Shown piece by piece: positions 6,451 to 8,605 of a stretch of DNA of 8,605 nt. The stretch comes from JAHDDY01 sp964549375 (GTDB lineage Bacteria; Pseudomonadota; Alphaproteobacteria; Rhodobacterales; Rhodobacteraceae). The stretch is from the NCBI GenBank assembly GCA_964549375.1, contig CAZJWF010000125.1, forward strand, positions 1-8,605, read 5' to 3'. Position numbers and translations under genes: made by a program. The notes under the pieces are model-generated. The model ran no database searches and was not told the DNA's origin. It saw only the letters and a program-made list of their open reading frames with translations. Each line of letters starts with the position of its first letter. Within the stretch, counting starts at the first letter, position 1.

Positions 6451-6471
6451 GCCCCGCATCAAGTGCGTGGC
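6451..6471. repeat. REP-like palindrome 2 (8-bp stem, one mismatch) in the hydA-ABC spacer
   Basis: Arms GCCCCGCA (6451-6458) and TGCGTGGC (6464-6471) pair at 7 of 8 positions around the 5-nt loop TCAAG. Arm length, loop length and the leading GCCCCG match palindrome 1, from which it is separated by 22 nt. The neighbouring GGGGGCCCC at 6447-6455 could form a competing fold. The two look like members of one dispersed repeat family. Confidence 0.6.
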
Positions 6472-6489
6472 AGCACGGCATTGAAACCA

Positions 6490-7950
6490 TCAAACCCCAC
6501 TCGGAATGTTCATCGGGTCACGCTGCACGCCTTTTGGGGCGGTGACTTCTTTCCACTTCGATAGGGCTTTGTTCACCGCTGGGAACGCGGGACGGGGAAC
6601 GAACTTGCCGCGTCCGGGTTGGGGTTGGCTGTTCTGGCCGTGCGCCCAGATGACGTCGCCGCGTGAGAGGGTGTAGCGCGCTTGAGCGGTAACTTCGAAA
6701 CCTTCGAAGACATTATAATCAATGATCGACTTTTGCGTCGTTGCGCTGACGGTCTTGGATAGTTTCGGATCCCAGACCACCACATCGGCATCCGCCCCGA
6801 CCGCAATCGCGCCCTTTTGCGGATAGACATTCAATATCTTGGCGATGTTGGTCGACGTCGCGGCGACGAACTCGTTCGGGGTGATGCGGCCCGTCTCAAC
6901 GCCTTTGGTCCACAGCACTGCGAGCCGTTCTTCCAATCCGCCCGTGCCGTTGGGGATCATCGGAAAGCCGCTGTCACCCATGTGCTTTTGCTCGGTGGTA
7001 AAGGCGGCGTGGTCGGTCGCGACGACTTGCAGCGACCCCGCCGATAGCCCCGCCCAGAGCGACGCCTGATGATCCGCCGAACGAAAGGGCGGCGACATCA
7101 CGCGGCGCGCGGCGTATTCCCAATCCTTGTTGAAATATTCGGTCTCATCGAGTGTCAGGTGTTGGATCAGCGGCTCGCCGTAAACCCGCATTCCTTTTTG
7201 ACGCGCGCGGCGAATGGCTTCGTGGGCTTGCTCGCAACTGACGTGCACGATGTAGAGCGGCACGCCCGCTGCATCGGCAATCATGATCGCGCGGTTGGCG
7301 GCCTCGCCTTCAACTTCGGGCGGGCGCGAGTAGGCATGGCCTTCGGGTCCGGTGATGCCCTCGTTCATGTACTTTTCTTGCAGCGCGGCAACCACGTCAC
7401 CGTTCTCAGCATGGACCAGCGGCAGCGCGCCCAGCGCCGCACAGCGCGAGAAGGACGCGTACATCTCGTCGTCCTCGATCATCAGCGCGCCTTTATAGGC
7501 CATGAAGTGCTTGAAGGTATTCACCCCGCGCTTCACGACCTGTTCCATCTCATTGAAGATGGTCTCGTTCCAGCCCGTGATCGCCATGTGGTAGGAAAAA
7601 TCGGCGCAGCATTGCGGCGCGGTTTTCTTGTCCCAAGCATCGACCGCATTGACCAGCGAGCCATCCTCGCCCGGCAAAACGAAGTCCACAATCATCGTGG
7701 TGCCGCCCGCGGCCGCCGCGAAGGTGCCGGATTCGAAAGTCTCAGCAGCGGTAGTTCCCATGAACGGCATCTCTAGGTGCGTATGGGGGTCGATGCCGCC
7801 GGGGATGACGTAGGCGTCGGACGCGTCGATGGTCTCGTCGCCTTTAAGGTTCTGACCAATTTCGATGATCTTGCCACCGTCGATGAGAACATCGGCGGTG
7901 TAGCTGCGGTCAGCGGTTACGATGGTTCCGCCCTTGATGACTTTGGTCAT
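6490..7950 (-). CDS. hydA: Dihydropyrimidinase (D-hydantoinase)
   Basis: This 486-residue cyclic amidohydrolase opens dihydrouracil or dihydrothymine to the N-carbamoyl-beta-amino acid, and often hydantoins too. All metal-site residues are present: H56 and H58 in DPHTHLEMP, the carboxylated lysine K153 in FMAYKGALM, H180 in PLVHAENGD, H236 in YIVHVSCE and D313 in VATDHAAFT. The SRPPEVEGEA stretch at 208-217 is also typical. I chose the ATG at 7950 because GAGGAG lies 6 nt upstream and the protein then begins MTKVIKGGTIVTADR, the normal family start; an in-frame ATG 12 codons earlier has no such support. It lies 63 nt after the small membrane protein gene and upstream of the ABC ATPase. With the M20 hydrolase it gives two steps in a row of reductive pyrimidine degradation. 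Confidence 0.95.
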   Translation of the reverse strand: MTKVIKGGTIVTADRSYTADVLIDGGKIIEIGQNLKGDETIDASDAYVIPGGIDPHTHLEMPFMGTTAAETFESGTFAAAAGGTTMIVDFVLPGEDGSLVNAVDAWDKKTAPQCCADFSYHMAITGWNETIFNEMEQVVKRGVNTFKHFMAYKGALMIEDDEMYASFSRCAALGALPLVHAENGDVVAALQEKYMNEGITGPEGHAYSRPPEVEGEAANRAIMIADAAGVPLYIVHVSCEQAHEAIRRARQKGMRVYGEPLIQHLTLDETEYFNKDWEYAARRVMSPPFRSADHQASLWAGLSAGSLQVVATDHAAFTTEQKHMGDSGFPMIPNGTGGLEERLAVLWTKGVETGRITPNEFVAATSTNIAKILNVYPQKGAIAVGADADVVVWDPKLSKTVSATTQKSIIDYNVFEGFEVTAQARYTLSRGDVIWAHGQNSQPQPGRGKFVPRPAFPAVNKALSKWKEVTAPKGVQRDPMNIPSGV

Positions 7951-7956
7951 GGTAGT

Positions 7957-7962
7957 CTCCTC
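7957..7962 (-). promoter_or_regulatory. Ribosome binding site of hydA
   Basis: GAGGAG on the minus strand, 6 nt before the ATG at 7950. It decides between this start and an in-frame ATG at 7986. Confidence 0.8.
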
Positions 7963-8013
7963 ATTTTCGAAGGTGGCCTCGGACACGAAAGGTCGAACGA
8001 ACCGCGCGAAACG

Positions 8014-8286
8014 TTACTCATCATCGGCTTTCTCCATGCGCCGATGCAATGCCTCGGCATCCGCGTACGGATCTGACCCCGCCAGTCCATCCGGTACGTC
8101 AGCGATCAAAGCCATACCGCTCAGGTAAAACACTGTAGCAAAAGAGGCGCTGACGAGCAGATCAAGGAGAGACGCGTCGGAAAGGGTACAATAATCGCCG
8201 CAGTGCGGGGGGCCTGCTGCTATCGCTGCAAGAACGAACACCGGTATCGCGGCGACCGCCAAAACAATCCCAAAAAAGGTCCGCAT
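8014..8286 (-). CDS. Small two-TM inner-membrane protein of unknown function
   Basis: I do not recognise a named family for this 90-residue protein. It begins MRTFFGIVLAVAAIPVFVLA, a hydrophobic segment at about 4-24 that could be a membrane anchor or signal-like helix. A short loop holds C29 and C33 (HCGDYC), a second hydrophobic stretch follows at about 40-62 (LLDLLVSASFATVFYLSGMA), and an acidic, charged tail ends in HRRMEKADDE. With Arg2 before the first helix, the likely topology puts both ends in the cytoplasm and the two cysteines outside. The longer open frame upstream overlaps the M20 gene; I chose the ATG at 8286 because it overlaps the preceding TGA by one base (TGATG), a common coupling arrangement. 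Being placed between two catabolic enzyme genes suggests a role in the same pathway or in uptake. Confidence 0.72.
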   Translation of the reverse strand: MRTFFGIVLAVAAIPVFVLAAIAAGPPHCGDYCTLSDASLLDLLVSASFATVFYLSGMALIADVPDGLAGSDPYADAEALHRRMEKADDE

Positions 8287-8605
8287 CACCCAACAATCTC
8301 CGCCGTTTCTACGACGGCATGGAACAGCACTTCCGCCCCCGCCGTGGACCATTCCTTCGAGATGTCTTCGGCCTCGTTGTGCGAGAGGCCATCCACACAC
8401 GGACACATCACCATCGCAGTCGGGTACATGCGGTTGACCCAACACGCGTCGTGGCCCGCGCCGGAAACGATATTGCGATGCGAGTGGCCGAGGCGTTCGG
8501 CAGCGTCTCGGACGGCTGTCACGCAGCCCGCATCGAATTCGACCGGGTCAAAACCGCCGACTTTCTCCATCTCAATTTCAAGGCCCATCTCGTCGCAAAT
8601 TTTCT
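8286..8605 (-). CDS. M20-family Zn-dependent amidohydrolase (beta-ureidopropionase / N-carbamoyl-amino-acid hydrolase type), C-terminal part
   Basis: The last 105 residues of a protein that begins right of the window. It has SGAGHDACW and, about 20 residues on, PCVDGLSHNEAED, the G-x-S-H-N-x-x-E pattern near the C-terminus of the hydantoinase/carbamoylase and allantoate amidohydrolase branch of M20 peptidases. The His of S-H-N is a conserved metal/substrate-site residue. These enzymes hydrolyse N-carbamoyl groups to CO2 and ammonia. Because dihydropyrimidinase follows in the same unit, beta-ureidopropionase (N-carbamoyl-beta-alanine to beta-alanine) is the best reading, but N-carbamoyl-L-amino-acid or allantoate hydrolase cannot be excluded from this end alone. 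Its stop overlaps the small membrane protein start by one base. Confidence 0.87.
   Translation of the reverse strand, partial: KICDEMGLEIEMEKVGGFDPVEFDAGCVTAVRDAAERLGHSHRNIVSGAGHDACWVNRMYPTAMVMCPCVDGLSHNEAEDISKEWSTAGAEVLFHAVVETAEIVG

Noticed and set aside
7069..7776. Long plus-strand open frame (235 codons) inside hydA
   Set aside because: It is antisense to a complete dihydropyrimidinase with all active-site residues; composition is that of a shadow frame and no family pattern is visible.
7951..7986. Upstream hydA start adding 12 residues (MSEATFENEETT)
   Set aside because: The added residues do not look like the family N-terminus, and GAGGAG sits exactly 6 nt before the later ATG, within this supposed extension.
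8287..8445. Longer version of the small membrane protein (143 codons)
   Set aside because: The extra 53 residues overlap the M20 hydrolase gene in another frame, are Gly/Arg-rich without pattern, and the ATG at 8286 gives a coupled TGATG start followed by a clean hydrophobic helix.
1..8605. CRISPR array, tRNA/rRNA, insertion sequence, prophage or attachment site
   Set aside because: I found no spaced direct repeats, no tRNA-like cloverleaf with a CCA-like end, no transposase or integrase motif and no flanking inverted repeats of IS type on either strand.

Overview
The window looks like part of the chromosome of an alphaproteobacterium, most likely a Rhodobacterales (Roseobacter-group) species. 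The basis is general protein resemblance, a moderately high GC content judged by eye, and a pair of GC-rich GCCCCG-type palindromes of a kind common in alphaproteobacterial intergenic DNA. No database search was possible, so the taxonomy is inference.

Layout. (1) Bases 1-125 (+) hold the C-terminal end of diaminopimelate epimerase (dapF), a lysine/peptidoglycan gene. (2) Bases 122-1894 (-) hold a tight two-gene unit: a DUF1028 Ntn-hydrolase-like protein, followed with no spacer by a Rieske non-heme iron oxygenase alpha subunit. Its last codon shares a TTAA with the dapF stop. (3) Bases 1895-2035 are a divergent promoter region. (4) Bases 2036-3630 (+) hold glxB (mgsA-like class II glutamine amidotransferase) and glxC (mgsB-like GXGXG protein), overlapping by 4 nt. 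The FMN-binding large subunit glxD/mgsC that normally completes this set is not here. (5) Bases 3631-3775 are a convergent gap without a clear terminator. (6) Bases 3776-8605 (-) read as one long unit, transcribed right to left: an M20-family amidohydrolase of the beta-ureidopropionase/carbamoylase type (partial), a 90-residue two-TM protein, dihydropyrimidinase (hydA), a NitT/TauT-type ABC ATPase, a stand-alone Lrp/AsnC ligand-binding (RAM) domain, and a ThDP enzyme of the AruI / acetolactate-synthase-like type.

How the genes work together. Dihydropyrimidinase plus the M20 hydrolase give two consecutive steps of reductive pyrimidine (or hydantoin) breakdown: ring opening to an N-carbamoyl-beta-amino acid, then release of CO2 and ammonia. 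The ABC ATPase probably powers uptake of a nitrogenous heterocycle or related compound, but its permeases and binding protein are not in the window. GlxB and GlxC move glutamine-derived nitrogen in glutamate-synthase-like enzymes such as N-methylglutamate synthase. The Rieske oxygenase has CntA/GbcA-like features and may oxidise a methylated amine. The whole region is therefore plausibly about scavenging nitrogen and one-carbon units from small organic N compounds, though the links between the three units are inferred.

The most interesting points are: a hairpin in the hydA-ABC spacer that would bring a perfect AAGGAGG to the ABC start codon; the DUF1028-Rieske pair of unknown substrate; the glxBC pair without glxD; and an ABC ATPase separated from its partners.
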